Positions 17,988-27,192 of a stretch of 64,000 nt of DNA are shown here, one piece after another (position 1 is the stretch's first letter; each line of letters starts with the position of its first letter). The notes under the pieces were generated by a model. That model saw only the letters and a list, made by a program, of their open reading frames with translations, was not told the DNA's origin and made no database searches. Location of the stretch: NCBI GenBank assembly GCA_016183805.1, contig JACPDX010000007.1, positions 1 through 64,000 on the forward strand, read 5' to 3'. The stretch comes from Bacteroidota bacterium (GTDB taxonomy: Bacteria; Bacteroidota; Bacteroidia; Flavobacteriales_E; Vicingaceae). The translations under genes were made by a program, and so were the position numbers.

Positions 17988-19268
17988 ATGAAAGTTGATG
18001 TTTTATTAGGTCTTCAATGGGGAGACGAAGGAAAAGGAAAAATAGTTGACGTTTTAACTCCAAAATACGATATTATTGCTCGATTTCAAGGTGGTCCAAA
18101 TGCCGGGCATACCTTAGAATTTGATGGCATCAAACATGTTTTACACACCATTCCTTCAGGTATTTTTAGAAGCAATGTAATGAATGTGGTGGGAAATGGG
18201 GTGGTAATCGACCCTGTGATTCTTAAAAAAGAAATTGATGCATTAACGAAGTTAGGAGTTGATGTTAACAAACGAATGGTAATTTCTAAAAAAGCACATT
18301 TAATTTTACCTACCCATCGACTAATCGATGCTGCTTCTGAGGCATCAAAAGGAAAAGAGAAAATTGGGTCAACGTTAAAAGGAATCGGACCAACCTACAT
18401 GGACAAAACGGGTAGAAATGGGTTGAGAGTTGGAGATATTTTTGAAACCAACTTTAAAGATAAATACAATACTTTAGTAGAGAAACACAAGCAGATTTTA
18501 AAATTTCACGATTTTGAATACAATTTAGCAGAGCTAGAACCTGCGTTTTTTGAAGGGGTTGCTTTAATAAAATCATTATCGGTAATTGATAGCGAACATT
18601 ATTTAAACAATGCCATTAAAGCAAATAAATCCATTTTAGCTGAAGGTGCTCAAGGAACATTACTGGATGTCGATTTCGGTTCATATCCTTTTGTAACATC
18701 ATCAAATACCACAACTGCCGGAACTTGTACAGGATTAGGAGTTGCTCCAAATAAAATTGGTGAAGTGTTGGGAATATTTAAAGCTTATTGTACCAGGGTT
18801 GGAAGTGGGCCTTTTCCTACTGAGTTAGAAGATGAAACAGGCGAATTATTGCGTAAAGCTGGTCACGAATTCGGTTCAACTACAGGAAGACCAAGAAGAT
18901 GTGGGTGGATTGATTTACCCGCATTAAAATATGCCATTATGATTAATGGTGTTACCAAATTAATTATGATGAAAGCTGATGTGTTAGATGCATTCAGTAC
19001 CATTAAAATTTGTACACATTATAAAATTGATGGCGAAGTAATAGATTACATGCCTTACGACATTGTTTCTAAAAAAGTAGAACCTATTTATGTGGAAATG
19101 AAAGGCTGGAAAACAGATTTAACCAAATTGGCTTCCATTAACCAGTTGCCTGTTGAATTAAATCAATACATTGAATACTTAGAACAGGAATTAAACGTTC
19201 CTATATCTATCGTTTCTGTTGGTCCGGATAGAACTCAAACATTGATGAGAGATAAGGTTTTTGCATAA
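17988..19268 (+). CDS. purA: adenylosuccinate synthase
   Basis: Joins IMP and aspartate with GTP hydrolysis to make adenylosuccinate, the first committed step to AMP. 426 residues. The N-terminal GTP loop GLQWGDEGKGK (about 8-18) carries the catalytic Asp; NAGHT (about 38-42) carries the catalytic His. GSTLKGIGPTYMDKTGRNG, GTLLDVDFGSYPFVTSS and GSTTGRPRRCGWID follow. Complete and typical. Second purine gene here besides purL at 57967, but not clustered with it. Confidence 0.97.
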   Translation: MKVDVLLGLQWGDEGKGKIVDVLTPKYDIIARFQGGPNAGHTLEFDGIKHVLHTIPSGIFRSNVMNVVGNGVVIDPVILKKEIDALTKLGVDVNKRMVISKKAHLILPTHRLIDAASEASKGKEKIGSTLKGIGPTYMDKTGRNGLRVGDIFETNFKDKYNTLVEKHKQILKFHDFEYNLAELEPAFFEGVALIKSLSVIDSEHYLNNAIKANKSILAEGAQGTLLDVDFGSYPFVTSSNTTTAGTCTGLGVAPNKIGEVLGIFKAYCTRVGSGPFPTELEDETGELLRKAGHEFGSTTGRPRRCGWIDLPALKYAIMINGVTKLIMMKADVLDAFSTIKICTHYKIDGEVIDYMPYDIVSKKVEPIYVEMKGWKTDLTKLASINQLPVELNQYIEYLEQELNVPISIVSVGPDRTQTLMRDKVFA

Positions 19269-19343
19269 GTTCTCCTCTATAATAGAGATATAGGTAATTG
19301 TGAGAACCTTTAGCACAACATTTGAAACTTGAAATTTAAGACA

Positions 19344-19799
19344 ATGGAGACAAAAATTATTGACGACCTGAATGCAATTTATTACATTCAACAACCTTTA
19401 AGTTTTAACAGTAAAGCTTGGGAAGATTTTGAAACGAAAGTTAACACGTGTAAACAATTAGGTTACACTTTTATATATCTTTCTTTTAATCAAGATATCC
19501 TTAAACAAGTCAAGACAAAAGCCGACGAAGAACAAATTGAGAATATAGAGGCATTAACCTCTCTAATAAATTACTGTGAGGAGAATATAGAAAACGACAT
19601 GCTTTATAAACAAAATAAAGAATATCAAAATTTTATTTTTGCATACCTAACAGAACTAAAAAGAAATAGAGATTTGACTTTAGCACAAATTATAGATGAT
19701 AATGACCATTTCAAAAAGCTTGATGACAAAACAATTCAATATCATTGCTGCATTAATGAAATATACGATTATAAGGTAAAACATTTCATTAACAAATAA
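19344..19799 (+). CDS. hypothetical protein
   Basis: 151 residues from ATG 19344 (METKIIDDLNAIYYIQQPLSF); an in-frame TTG at 19329 would add five residues. No signal peptide or membrane segment; the sequence is charged and helix-rich (AFAYLTELKRNRDLTLAQI-like C-terminal half). No family recognised. It lies between purA and the broken glycosylase-like gene, which starts 7 bases later, so the two were probably co-transcribed. Confidence 0.6.
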   Translation: METKIIDDLNAIYYIQQPLSFNSKAWEDFETKVNTCKQLGYTFIYLSFNQDILKQVKTKADEEQIENIEALTSLINYCEENIENDMLYKQNKEYQNFIFAYLTELKRNRDLTLAQIIDDNDHFKKLDDKTIQYHCCINEIYDYKVKHFINK

Positions 19800-19805
19800 C
19801 GCATC

Positions 19806-20428
19806 GTGGACAAATCAGCTAATGAGTTTTTTGATGAACTGCTTGCAGACACTAAAGAAAAATTTCTACAAAGCCCTGTTTATCATAAACAAAAGGAAAT
19901 GGGGAAAGAATGGAACTATGCGGTTTGTGAGGCGACAACATTTTCGCACAAACAAAAATGCCTGATGGTTCAGATATTTCTAAATATCATTTCATACAAC
20001 GAAGCAAACAGTTTCTTGAAAAGGATTGGGGGCTTAACATTTCATCTATCAACTTCAATTATACTAACCTTTGTTTTTTTAGGACGCCAACCGCAAAATA
20101 TCTATCATCAGACGACTACAAACTTTCATTGTCTTTGTTCAAGAAATATATTCATTTCATTAATCCACCCTGGTTACTCTCAATAGGTAGTACCAACCTG
20201 AAAGTGCTTGATAGTTTTGGAGCTTTAAAGAATATTAATCAACATTACGACAATCAAGGTAAATATAAAGGACACTCTGGACAACTTTGGGACTACAATA
20301 TATTTTCAGTTCCACACCCAAGTGCACGAATGATAAGTGAGGCACGACAAACAATTTGGCAAACTGTAACGAACGAAATGAAGAAAGAACAAGATGTGAA
20401 ATTAAAAAACGGGAGGCAGAATCGCTAA
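19806..20428 (+). pseudogene. uracil-DNA-glycosylase-like protein, broken by internal deletion with frameshift
   Basis: GTG 19806 opens a frame reading NEFFDELLADTKEKFLQSPV and GKEWNYAV up to about 19925. The continuation is in another frame: a stop lies just before GDNIFAQTKMPDGSDISKYH at about 19935, then FFRTPTAKYLSSDDY, PWLLSIGSTNLKVLDSFG and VPHPSARMISEARQTIWQ, ending at 20428. The GSxxxK...VPHPS arrangement resembles the nucleotide-binding end of uracil-DNA-glycosylase superfamily members. In relatives I would expect about 15 residues (a GINWGG-type active-site strand) between NYAV and GDN. They are missing, so about 45-55 bases are deleted. Family assignment moderate, frameshift clear. 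Confidence 0.6.
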
Positions 20429-20488
20429 TTATAAATCGTCTGCGGGCAACTCTCTTTTTTAACTTCATAAATCTTTCAAACGATAAAA

Positions 20489-22129
20489 ATGATTTTAAAT
20501 ATTTTTAAATATTACCCACCTAAGTCCTCTACTTCGACAAGCTCAGCACAGGCTCTCAAGGGAGGATTTTTTACTTCTCCCCTCGAGGGGAGATTGAGAG
20601 GGGTGATAACTTCTTGTTTATTTATAATCACCTTAATTTCTTTTGCCCAAAAAACTTCCCAAATAGAAATTTTAAACGCCAACAGTTTAGAGTTTGACCA
20701 AACACTAGGCAATAACGCCAAACGATTAATCGGAAATGTTCAGTTTAAACACGACGATGCCTTAATGTTTTGCGACAGTGCTTATTTTTATTCCGAAACC
20801 AACAGCATGGATGCCTTTAGTCGGGTAAGGATTACACAAGGCGATTCGCTCCAGCTTTTTGGCGATTCGTTGAATTACAGCGGAACTACCAAAAAAGCAT
20901 TGTTGCGAGGTAATATTAGGTTAATTAATACGGACGTAACGCTAACCACCAATTATTTGGATTATGACAGGGCAAATAATGTAGCTTATTATTTTGGTGG
21001 AGGAACATTAATCAGCAAAAAAGAAAACAATACGTTAACTAGTAAACAAGGCTATTATTATCCGGATACCAAGTCTTTCTTTTTTAAGCAAGATGTGCTT
21101 TTAACTAACCCCGAATATACTATTGATTGTGATACCATGCAGTATAATTCTGATTCAAAAATCACCTATTTCTACGGGCCAACCACTATTACCAATAAAG
21201 ACCAATTTATTTATTGTGAAAATGGTTGGTACAACACCAAAACCGATGTATCGAAGTTCTTTAAAAATGCCTACCTCTATTCCGATAAAAAAATTATAAA
21301 AGGCGACACCTTGTACTACGAGAAAAAAACCGGATTTGGTGAAATATTGTGCAATGGTTCGATAAACGATACGATAGAAAATATTTTATTAGAAGGTGAT
21401 TTAATCCATCTTTACCAAAACAAAGATAGCGTGATGATTACCAAAGAAGCGTTGTTAACACAGCTTTTTACTGACGATACCTTGTTTATGCATGCCGACA
21501 CTTTTAAGCTTTCAACACAATTTATTAAAAACGATTCTATTCCAAATCAAACCGATACCATTCGAAATTTATTTGCTTACAATCATGTAAAGTTTTATAA
21601 ACTCGACATGCAAGGAAAAGCTGATTCGGTATTGTACAATTTTTCAGATTCTACGGTTAATTTTTTTAACGACCCGGTAATATGGTCGGACGAAAACCAA
21701 TTAACGGCTGAATTTATTTATTTACTGATGAAAGATAAAAAAATAAATTCCATCTATTTGAATAACGATGCCTTCATTATTTCTAAAGCTGACTCCTTAT
21801 TCGAGCATTTTAACCAAATAAAGGGAGATAGTATGATTGGTTATTTTGTAAACGACGAATTGCATAAAATTGAAGTGATGCAAAATGCAGAAACCATTTA
21901 TTATGGTAGAGACGATGATGGTAAATACATTGGAGTAAATAAAGCAAAAGGCAACAACATGCTCATATTTATTGATGACAATAAACTCTCGTCGCTAACC
22001 TTTATAAAAGACCCCGAAGCTACGCTTTACCCTATAAAAGAACCCTCACCAAAAGATGTTACGCTAAAAGGCTTTAACTGGCGAGTAACAGAACGTCCAA
22101 AAGATAGGTTTGATATTTTTGTGAGATAG
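20489..22129 (+). CDS. OstA-like (LptA-family) protein
   Basis: 546 residues rich in beta strands, with repeated LptA/OstA-type units (AKRLIGNVQFKHDDALMFCD; GDSLNYSGTTKKALLRGNI; YNSDSKITYFYGPTTI). These proteins bind or transfer lipopolysaccharide in the periplasm. The start is uncertain. ATG 20489 gives an odd N-terminus (PPKSSTSTSSAQALKGG) encoded by a dispersed repeat, whereas TTG 20594 or GTG 20603 would give a plain signal peptide (ITSCLFIITLISFAQ). The annotated start is kept as the longest. The rest of the gene is intact. Stands alone. Confidence 0.82.
   Translation: MILNIFKYYPPKSSTSTSSAQALKGGFFTSPLEGRLRGVITSCLFIITLISFAQKTSQIEILNANSLEFDQTLGNNAKRLIGNVQFKHDDALMFCDSAYFYSETNSMDAFSRVRITQGDSLQLFGDSLNYSGTTKKALLRGNIRLINTDVTLTTNYLDYDRANNVAYYFGGGTLISKKENNTLTSKQGYYYPDTKSFFFKQDVLLTNPEYTIDCDTMQYNSDSKITYFYGPTTITNKDQFIYCENGWYNTKTDVSKFFKNAYLYSDKKIIKGDTLYYEKKTGFGEILCNGSINDTIENILLEGDLIHLYQNKDSVMITKEALLTQLFTDDTLFMHADTFKLSTQFIKNDSIPNQTDTIRNLFAYNHVKFYKLDMQGKADSVLYNFSDSTVNFFNDPVIWSDENQLTAEFIYLLMKDKKINSIYLNNDAFIISKADSLFEHFNQIKGDSMIGYFVNDELHKIEVMQNAETIYYGRDDDGKYIGVNKAKGNNMLIFIDDNKLSSLTFIKDPEATLYPIKEPSPKDVTLKGFNWRVTERPKDRFDIFVR
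20536..20606. repeat. dispersed repeat overlapping the 5' end of the OstA-like gene
   Basis: CTTCGACAAGCTCAGCACAG (about 20537-20556) and the palindromic CTCCCCTCGAGGGGAG (about 20576-20591) followed by GAGAGGGGTG are GC-richer than the neighbourhood and look like intergenic repeat elements. They lie in frame in the first 38 codons of the OstA-like gene if ATG 20489 is used. Confidence 0.5.
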
Positions 22130-22140
22130 TTAAATAAAAG

Positions 22141-22200
22141 GCAGGAAGTTTGAAGACGGAAACTGAGAGTTACTTTTGGCTTTAGTCTTCGGTCTTCCGA
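22141..22200. repeat. probable dispersed repeat between the OstA-like gene and the next gene
   Basis: GGAAGTTTGAAGACGG and TTAGTCTTCGGTCTTCC form imperfect arms (GAAGAC / GTCTTC core), with wording close to the element at 62070-62119. No clear T-tract. Fills the gap after the OstA-like gene. Confidence 0.4.
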
Positions 22201-22266
22201 CAAAAAAATAATGCAGAAATTTACCCCGTATGATGTATAATATTTTCGTAAAAATTAATTGAACGA

Positions 22267-22695
22267 ATGCAAAAAATAATTTTTCTGTTTATTTTTCTTG
22301 GGACAAGTTTTTGGTGTAATGGAAACCATAGCGATTCAACAACAATCAAACCTAGGAAATTAGAATATAATGATTTTATTGCAAATTATTCTGTAAACGA
22401 TACTTCAACAACGGTTATCAATATTTTTTTTGACAAAAGAAATAATTCAGCAATAGGGCAAATGACTATTTTTCCGATAACAGCAGCATTTTTCCCATTG
22501 TTCCCGGTGTTTAGTGTTGGTATGTCGGCAATAAGTTTTCCGTTTTTTGTAAATGGTTCTGTTATATTGGTGAAGTACAGAAAAAAGAAACTTTATAAGA
22601 TATTAATTGAATATAAGGAAACCCGAACACTACCCAAATGGGTTCGAAAAAAAGTGAATAAATCGCTTGATTACGGTCGGTTTGATGACGAGTAG
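22267..22695 (+). CDS. hypothetical exported/membrane protein
   Basis: 142 residues. Signal peptide (KIIFLFIFLGTSFWCNG, about 3-19), then a short polar part and one strongly hydrophobic segment (MTIFPITAAFFPLFPVFSVGMSAISFPFF region, about 65-92). A basic C-terminus (KYRKKKLYKIL, WVRKKVNKSL) follows. No family recognised. It ends one base before the convergent TlpA-like gene. Confidence 0.6.
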   Translation: MQKIIFLFIFLGTSFWCNGNHSDSTTIKPRKLEYNDFIANYSVNDTSTTVINIFFDKRNNSAIGQMTIFPITAAFFPLFPVFSVGMSAISFPFFVNGSVILVKYRKKKLYKILIEYKETRTLPKWVRKKVNKSLDYGRFDDE

Positions 22696-22696
22696 C

Positions 22697-23827
22697 TTAT
22701 TTTACAACCTCTTCCAGTTTTTTAATCAGTTCCTCACCTCTTAAATTTTTAGCAATAATAATTCCTTCTTTGTCTAATAATACTGAATGAGGGATTGAAT
22801 TTACACCATAAATTTTTGCAGCAGCATTACCCCAACCTTTCAAATCACTTACATGTTTCCAGATTAATCCGTCTTTTTGGATAGCTTCTAACCATTTTTC
22901 TTTGTTTTCATCTAAAGAAACCCCAAAAATGTCAAATCCTTTTGTGTTGAATTTTTTATATGCAGCAACTACATTTGGGTTTTCTGCTCTACATGGTCCA
23001 CACCACGATGCCCAAAAATCAATCAATACATATTTTCCTCTGTATGAAGAAAGTGCAATTGGATTCCCGTCTGAATCATTCATCGAAAATTCTGGAGCAG
23101 GAGAACCAACTTGAGATTTTTTAAGAACTGCTAAACGATCAGTAATGTTGGTAGTGTAAACAGATTTTTTTGCATCGTCTTTAAATGAGGCAACTAAAGT
23201 TTCAATTTGAGCAATTTCATAACCACTTAATAAGTATCGTAAACTTAAAAAAGGAGCTACAACTGAGGAATTGTTTTTTGCTATAAAATCTTCGATGTAA
23301 ATATTTTTAACGGAGTCAGCAGCATAATATTCAGCATCAACATTTTTCATCGCTTCTTCATCTCCTTTTTCTTCTGCAGCGTAATATCTATCAACAATTC
23401 CATTCAGAATAGCCTCGTGTGATTTTAACCCTGTTTTAAATTCATCAACTGTTTTTTGAGAAGCTGAACCGGTTATTTTAATACTATCAGGGCTGGAAAT
23501 GGAGCCGCTAATTACAATTTTGCTATTTTCAACAAATACAGAAAATTTTTCTTTTCCTTCATTAAAACTTACATACCTGACTTCAGGTAAATCTAATTTA
23601 CCTTTAAATGAAAACTTACCATCTTTTACATCAGCTGAATCCAGATTTACCATTTCGCCATCTTTATACTCCGACAAATAAGCTTTTTGATAAGGAAGTG
23701 AAGTTAAAGATGCTTGTATTTCAAAAGCAGGTTCTTGGTTTTCTTCGATTTCTTGGTTTCCTCCACAGGAAGCTAAAAATAATAACGAACAAATAACAGA
23801 TGATGCTAAAATTAATTTGGTTTTCAT
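22697..23827 (-). CDS. TlpA-like thiol-disulfide oxidoreductase lipoprotein with DUF4369-type N-terminus
   Basis: 376 residues. Lipoprotein signal (LLFLASCGGNQE, Cys about 21). An N-terminal beta-rich DUF4369-like domain (QASLTSLPYQKAYLSEYKDG, about 38-130) is followed by a helical linker and a C-terminal AhpC/TSA-thioredoxin domain (about 240-376). The redox motif FWASWCGPCRAENP is near 268-282 and the cis-Pro motif GVNSIPHSVLLD near 340-351. Probably periplasmic, reducing disulfides, for example in cytochrome c maturation or copper-protein assembly. No ccm genes are in the window, so the partner is unknown. Confidence 0.92.
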   Translation of the reverse strand: MKTKLILASSVICSLLFLASCGGNQEIEENQEPAFEIQASLTSLPYQKAYLSEYKDGEMVNLDSADVKDGKFSFKGKLDLPEVRYVSFNEGKEKFSVFVENSKIVISGSISSPDSIKITGSASQKTVDEFKTGLKSHEAILNGIVDRYYAAEEKGDEEAMKNVDAEYYAADSVKNIYIEDFIAKNNSSVVAPFLSLRYLLSGYEIAQIETLVASFKDDAKKSVYTTNITDRLAVLKKSQVGSPAPEFSMNDSDGNPIALSSYRGKYVLIDFWASWCGPCRAENPNVVAAYKKFNTKGFDIFGVSLDENKEKWLEAIQKDGLIWKHVSDLKGWGNAAAKIYGVNSIPHSVLLDKEGIIIAKNLRGEELIKKLEEVVK

Positions 23828-23952
23828 AAGATAGGTTTAAATTTTTTTCGTGAAATTAAATAATATTTAATCCAAAAATATCATTTAAATAAATCTGCTT
23901 TTGGATTCCTATAAATAACATGTGTTTTTTTACTTAACTTTGACTCAACTTT

Positions 23953-24348
23953 ATGAAAATTGTATTTAAACATATTGCTGCGTACTTCCTTGTTTTGCTG
24001 GTAATGGCCTCCTCTGCCAATGTCAGTATTAATAAAATGAAGTGCCTTTTAAGTGGAAAAGTTATTTATAGTTTAGTAGAAATTGAAGATTGCTCACCAG
24101 TAAATGGAGAGAACACTATTCATCAAAAATGTTGCGATTTCCATAACGTTACCCTCGATTTTGAATATCAGACTTTAGTAAAAAGAGCATCAACAGGTAT
24201 ACAATTAATTTCAATTCCATTTGCGGGGAGTTTTATTTCAGGAATAAAAATTCCTTTATTTACATCGTTTGCAAATTTCTACACCAATTCTTCTCCACCT
24301 CTCAGTGGGTATACTTTATTAAAATTTATTCAAGTATTTAGATTATAA
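23953..24348 (+). CDS. HYC_CC_PP-type small exported protein
   Basis: 131 residues with an N-terminal hydrophobic segment. It has spaced motifs typical of this Bacteroidota family: MKCLLSGK (His-Tyr-Cys position, here Met-Lys-Cys), HQKCCDFHNVTLDF with the CC pair (about 56-69), and TNSSPPLSG with the PP pair (about 112-120). The Cys and His residues suggest metal binding, but no biochemical function is established that I know of. It is followed by a TonB-dependent receptor and a heavy-metal-associated-domain protein on the same strand, an arrangement that suggests metal uptake. Confidence 0.7.
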   Translation: MKIVFKHIAAYFLVLLVMASSANVSINKMKCLLSGKVIYSLVEIEDCSPVNGENTIHQKCCDFHNVTLDFEYQTLVKRASTGIQLISIPFAGSFISGIKIPLFTSFANFYTNSSPPLSGYTLLKFIQVFRL

Positions 24349-24424
24349 CCAATAATGAGTATTTCAATCTGTCAGCCGATAGATTGAGTATTATTATTTC
24401 TAGTTTTCACTAAAGGTTATCATC

Positions 24425-26629
24425 ATGAAATCATATAAAATAATTAGTTTATTTCTATTGATTTTACTCGTAAAAAATAGTTTTTCACAAAAAATATCGG
24501 GTAAAGTTTACGAAGAAATAACCGTAGAATCAAAAAATATAAAAGAGTACCTTCCGGGAGCTAATGTATATTGGGTAAATGTTTCGGGTGGCTCGGTAAC
24601 AGATAACAACGGGCAATTTGAAATTGACCCTCCGGCAAGTTATCCGGCTACTTTAATCATCAGTTATGTGGGGTATCAATCCGATACACTACTAATAAAT
24701 AAACAGGAATCTAATTTAAAAATAGAATTAAAAAGAGACATCGAATTAGCAGTTTTTGAAATCTCCGAACGCGAAAAAACAAGTTCAGTAAGCTTGATTT
24801 CACCAATACATACTGAAACCTTGTCTGAAAAAGAATTCACCAAAGCAGCATGTTGCAATATTTCGGAAAGTTTTGAAACCAATGCTTCAGTTGATGTAAA
24901 TTTTACCGATGCTGTTTCCGGAACAAAAAAAATACAAATGCTGGGTTTGGATGGAGCTTACACACAAATTCAAATTGAGAACATGCCATTTGTTAGGGGA
25001 TTGTCAGCACCATTTGGATTAACTTTTATTCCGGGAACTTGGGCAAAAGAAATTCAAATTAAAAAAGGTGCCGGTAGTGTTGTAAATGGTTATGAATCAA
25101 TTACAGGACAAATTAACATTGAATTACAAAAACCAGATAATACCGATAAGCTTTTTGTGAATGGTTATTTTAGTGAAGGAAGTAGGGTCGAATTTAATGT
25201 TCATTCCGGACAAAAGCTAAATAAAAAATGGAGTACCATGCAATTTGCTCACGTAAGTAATCAATCGTTGGCTTTCGATAAAAACGACGATACTTTTTTG
25301 GATTTGCCTATTAAAAGCCAGTATAATTTTTTTAACCGATGGAAGTATCAGGGAGAAAAACACATTGCTCAATTTGGTTTTAGAGGGGTTTACGATAAAA
25401 TAGATGCCGGACAACAAGCTTCTGCTGAAATTGTAACTCCGTTTAAAATTAATGTGTTATCTAAACAGGTAGAAGTGTTTACTAAAAATGGATTTTTATT
25501 TCCTACTAAACCTTATAAAAGTATTGGCATCATTACTACTGCCCGTTATCATGAACACAATTCAACCTATGGCTTAAAAAAGTTTGATGCCATACAAAAG
25601 AGTGCTTACATTAACACCATTTACCAAACCATAATTGGAAATACCGATCATACTATTCGTGTTGGTTCAAGCCTGGTTTACGATGATTATCGAAATAATT
25701 ACAATGACTCATTGTTTGGCAGAGAAGAAATTGTACCTGGTGTTTTTACGGAATATAGTTTAATCAAAAATAAATCATCGTTAGTTATTGGTTTAAGATA
25801 TGATTATCATAATTTGTATGGTGATTGTATTACACCTCGATTTCATTATAAATATGATTTAACCGAATACTCGGCTCTTCGTTTTTCATTTGGCAGAGGT
25901 TATAGAACAGCCAATCCATTTATTGAGAATGCAGGTGTGATGTCAAGTGCCAGAACGGTTATAGTTAATAATAATTTATTGCCAGAAGTTGCTTGGAATT
26001 ACGGGACAAGTTTTACTCATCATTTTAAATTATGGAAGAAAGAAATGACCTTTGATTTAGATTATTACTTTACCGATTTTGAAAATCAAGTGGTGGTTGA
26101 TATCGAAAACCCCAGAGAAATTTCTTTCTATAATTTATCTGGAAAATCGTTTTCACACAGTTTTCAAGCTGAATATTCAGTTAGTTTAACCAAGCAAATA
26201 GAGTTTAAAGCTGCATATAAATGGTATGAAATTAAAACAACCTACGTTGATGGATTAAGAGATAAACCTTTAGTGGCAAAACATAGGGTTTTAACCAATT
26301 TGGCTTATTTCACAAACTTCGACAAATGGAAATTTGATGTTACTGCTCAATGGTTTGGTGTGGGTCGATTGCCTTCAACAGGTATAAACTTGCCCGAAAA
26401 CCAGTTATCAGATAAGTCGATTGCATTTACTACTATAAATGCACAAGTTACCAGAGCATTTAAAAAGTTTGAAATATATGTAGGAATAGAAAATCTTACA
26501 GATTTTAAACAACCTTCCCCAATCATTTCAGCTCAACAACCGTTCAGTGCCGAGTTTGATGCCTCTTTAATTTGGGGTTCAGTTTTTGGTAGAATGATAT
26601 ATACAGGCTTTCGATTTAGAATAAAATAA
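24425..26629 (+). CDS. TonB-dependent outer-membrane receptor (metal-uptake type)
   Basis: 734 residues. Signal peptide (LFLLILLVKNSFSQ), then a carboxypeptidase-regulatory-like domain (about 24-110, DNNGQFEIDPPASYPATLIISYVGYQSD). The plug domain (about 135-235, QMLGLDGAYTQIQIENMPFVRGLSAPFGL, GAGSVVNGYESITGQINIEL) and a 22-strand type beta barrel end in a terminal aromatic strand (GFRFRIK). Energy-coupled uptake across the outer membrane. The neighbours (HYC_CC_PP protein upstream, HMA-domain protein 32 bases downstream) suggest that a metal ion or metal complex, perhaps copper, is the substrate; that is inference. Confidence 0.92.
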   Translation: MKSYKIISLFLLILLVKNSFSQKISGKVYEEITVESKNIKEYLPGANVYWVNVSGGSVTDNNGQFEIDPPASYPATLIISYVGYQSDTLLINKQESNLKIELKRDIELAVFEISEREKTSSVSLISPIHTETLSEKEFTKAACCNISESFETNASVDVNFTDAVSGTKKIQMLGLDGAYTQIQIENMPFVRGLSAPFGLTFIPGTWAKEIQIKKGAGSVVNGYESITGQINIELQKPDNTDKLFVNGYFSEGSRVEFNVHSGQKLNKKWSTMQFAHVSNQSLAFDKNDDTFLDLPIKSQYNFFNRWKYQGEKHIAQFGFRGVYDKIDAGQQASAEIVTPFKINVLSKQVEVFTKNGFLFPTKPYKSIGIITTARYHEHNSTYGLKKFDAIQKSAYINTIYQTIIGNTDHTIRVGSSLVYDDYRNNYNDSLFGREEIVPGVFTEYSLIKNKSSLVIGLRYDYHNLYGDCITPRFHYKYDLTEYSALRFSFGRGYRTANPFIENAGVMSSARTVIVNNNLLPEVAWNYGTSFTHHFKLWKKEMTFDLDYYFTDFENQVVVDIENPREISFYNLSGKSFSHSFQAEYSVSLTKQIEFKAAYKWYEIKTTYVDGLRDKPLVAKHRVLTNLAYFTNFDKWKFDVTAQWFGVGRLPSTGINLPENQLSDKSIAFTTINAQVTRAFKKFEIYVGIENLTDFKQPSPIISAQQPFSAEFDASLIWGSVFGRMIYTGFRFRIK

Positions 26630-26661
26630 TCAACTAATAATAATTTAAAAAACAAAAAAAA

Positions 26662-27012
26662 ATGAAGAATTCAATTAAATTAATCTTGTTAACCATGGTG
26701 TTAATGATGAGTAGCACTGCTTTTTCTCAAAAAGCAAAAAAAACAGAAACAATTAGTATTAAAACATCTTCGCAGTGCGACATGTGTAAACTTACACTTG
26801 AAAAAGCAATGGCTTATGAGAAAGGAGTGAAAAAATCGAATTTAGATGTTCCCACTTCAATTTTAACAGTGGAGTATAATCCATCTAAAACGACACCGGA
26901 AAAAATTAAAAAAGCAGTTACAGAAACAGGTTATGATGCTGACGAACTACCTGCAAACCCTGCGGCTTATGAAAAGTTGAATCCATGCTGCAAAAAAGGA
27001 GCTCATAAATAA
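26662..27012 (+). CDS. heavy-metal-associated (HMA) domain periplasmic protein
   Basis: 116 residues: a signal peptide (LILLTMVLMMSSTAFSQ) and one HMA domain with the metal-binding CxxC in SSQCDMCKLTLEKAM (about 36-50). It continues VEYNPSKTTPEKIKKAVTETGYDAD, the usual ferredoxin-like fold end. An extra CC pair lies near the C-terminus (NPCCKKGAHK). Likely a soluble copper-binding carrier in the periplasm. Third gene of the HYC_CC_PP / TonB receptor / HMA set. Confidence 0.9.
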   Translation: MKNSIKLILLTMVLMMSSTAFSQKAKKTETISIKTSSQCDMCKLTLEKAMAYEKGVKKSNLDVPTSILTVEYNPSKTTPEKIKKAVTETGYDADELPANPAAYEKLNPCCKKGAHK

Positions 27013-27016
27013 AAAA

Positions 27017-27036
27017 GCCTGATATTGCTATCAGGC
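27017..27036 (-). terminator. intrinsic terminator after tRNA-Asn
   Basis: The hairpin AGCCTGATA (27016-27024) / TATCAGGCT (27029-27037) is followed on the minus strand by a run of T (complement of 27011-27016). It begins a few bases beyond the tRNA 3' end. It could also slow transcription from the HMA gene on the plus strand, but there the T-run is only three bases. Confidence 0.6.
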
Positions 27037-27040
27037 TTTG

Positions 27041-27114
27041 CTCCCCCTCCTGGGCTCGAACCAGGGACCCTCTGATTAACAGTCAGATGCTCTAACCAAC
27101 TGAGCTAAGGAGGA
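27041..27114 (-). tRNA. tRNA-Asn (GUU anticodon)
   Basis: On the minus strand the 74-nt sequence begins TCCTCCTTAGCTCAGTTGGT (D-arm). The anticodon stem-loop CTGACTGTTAATCAG has anticodon GTT, and the T-arm CTGGTTCGAGCCCAG precedes the acceptor strand AGGGGGA with discriminator G. The acceptor pairs TCCTCCT with AGGGGGA with one G-T wobble. The CCA end is not encoded (CAA follows). Confidence 0.97.
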
Positions 27115-27192
27115 ATTTAATTCTAATTGGGCTGCAATATTAGTTGAAAGTTTTTAAATATACAATATATTTGCAAAAAAATAAATATAAAT

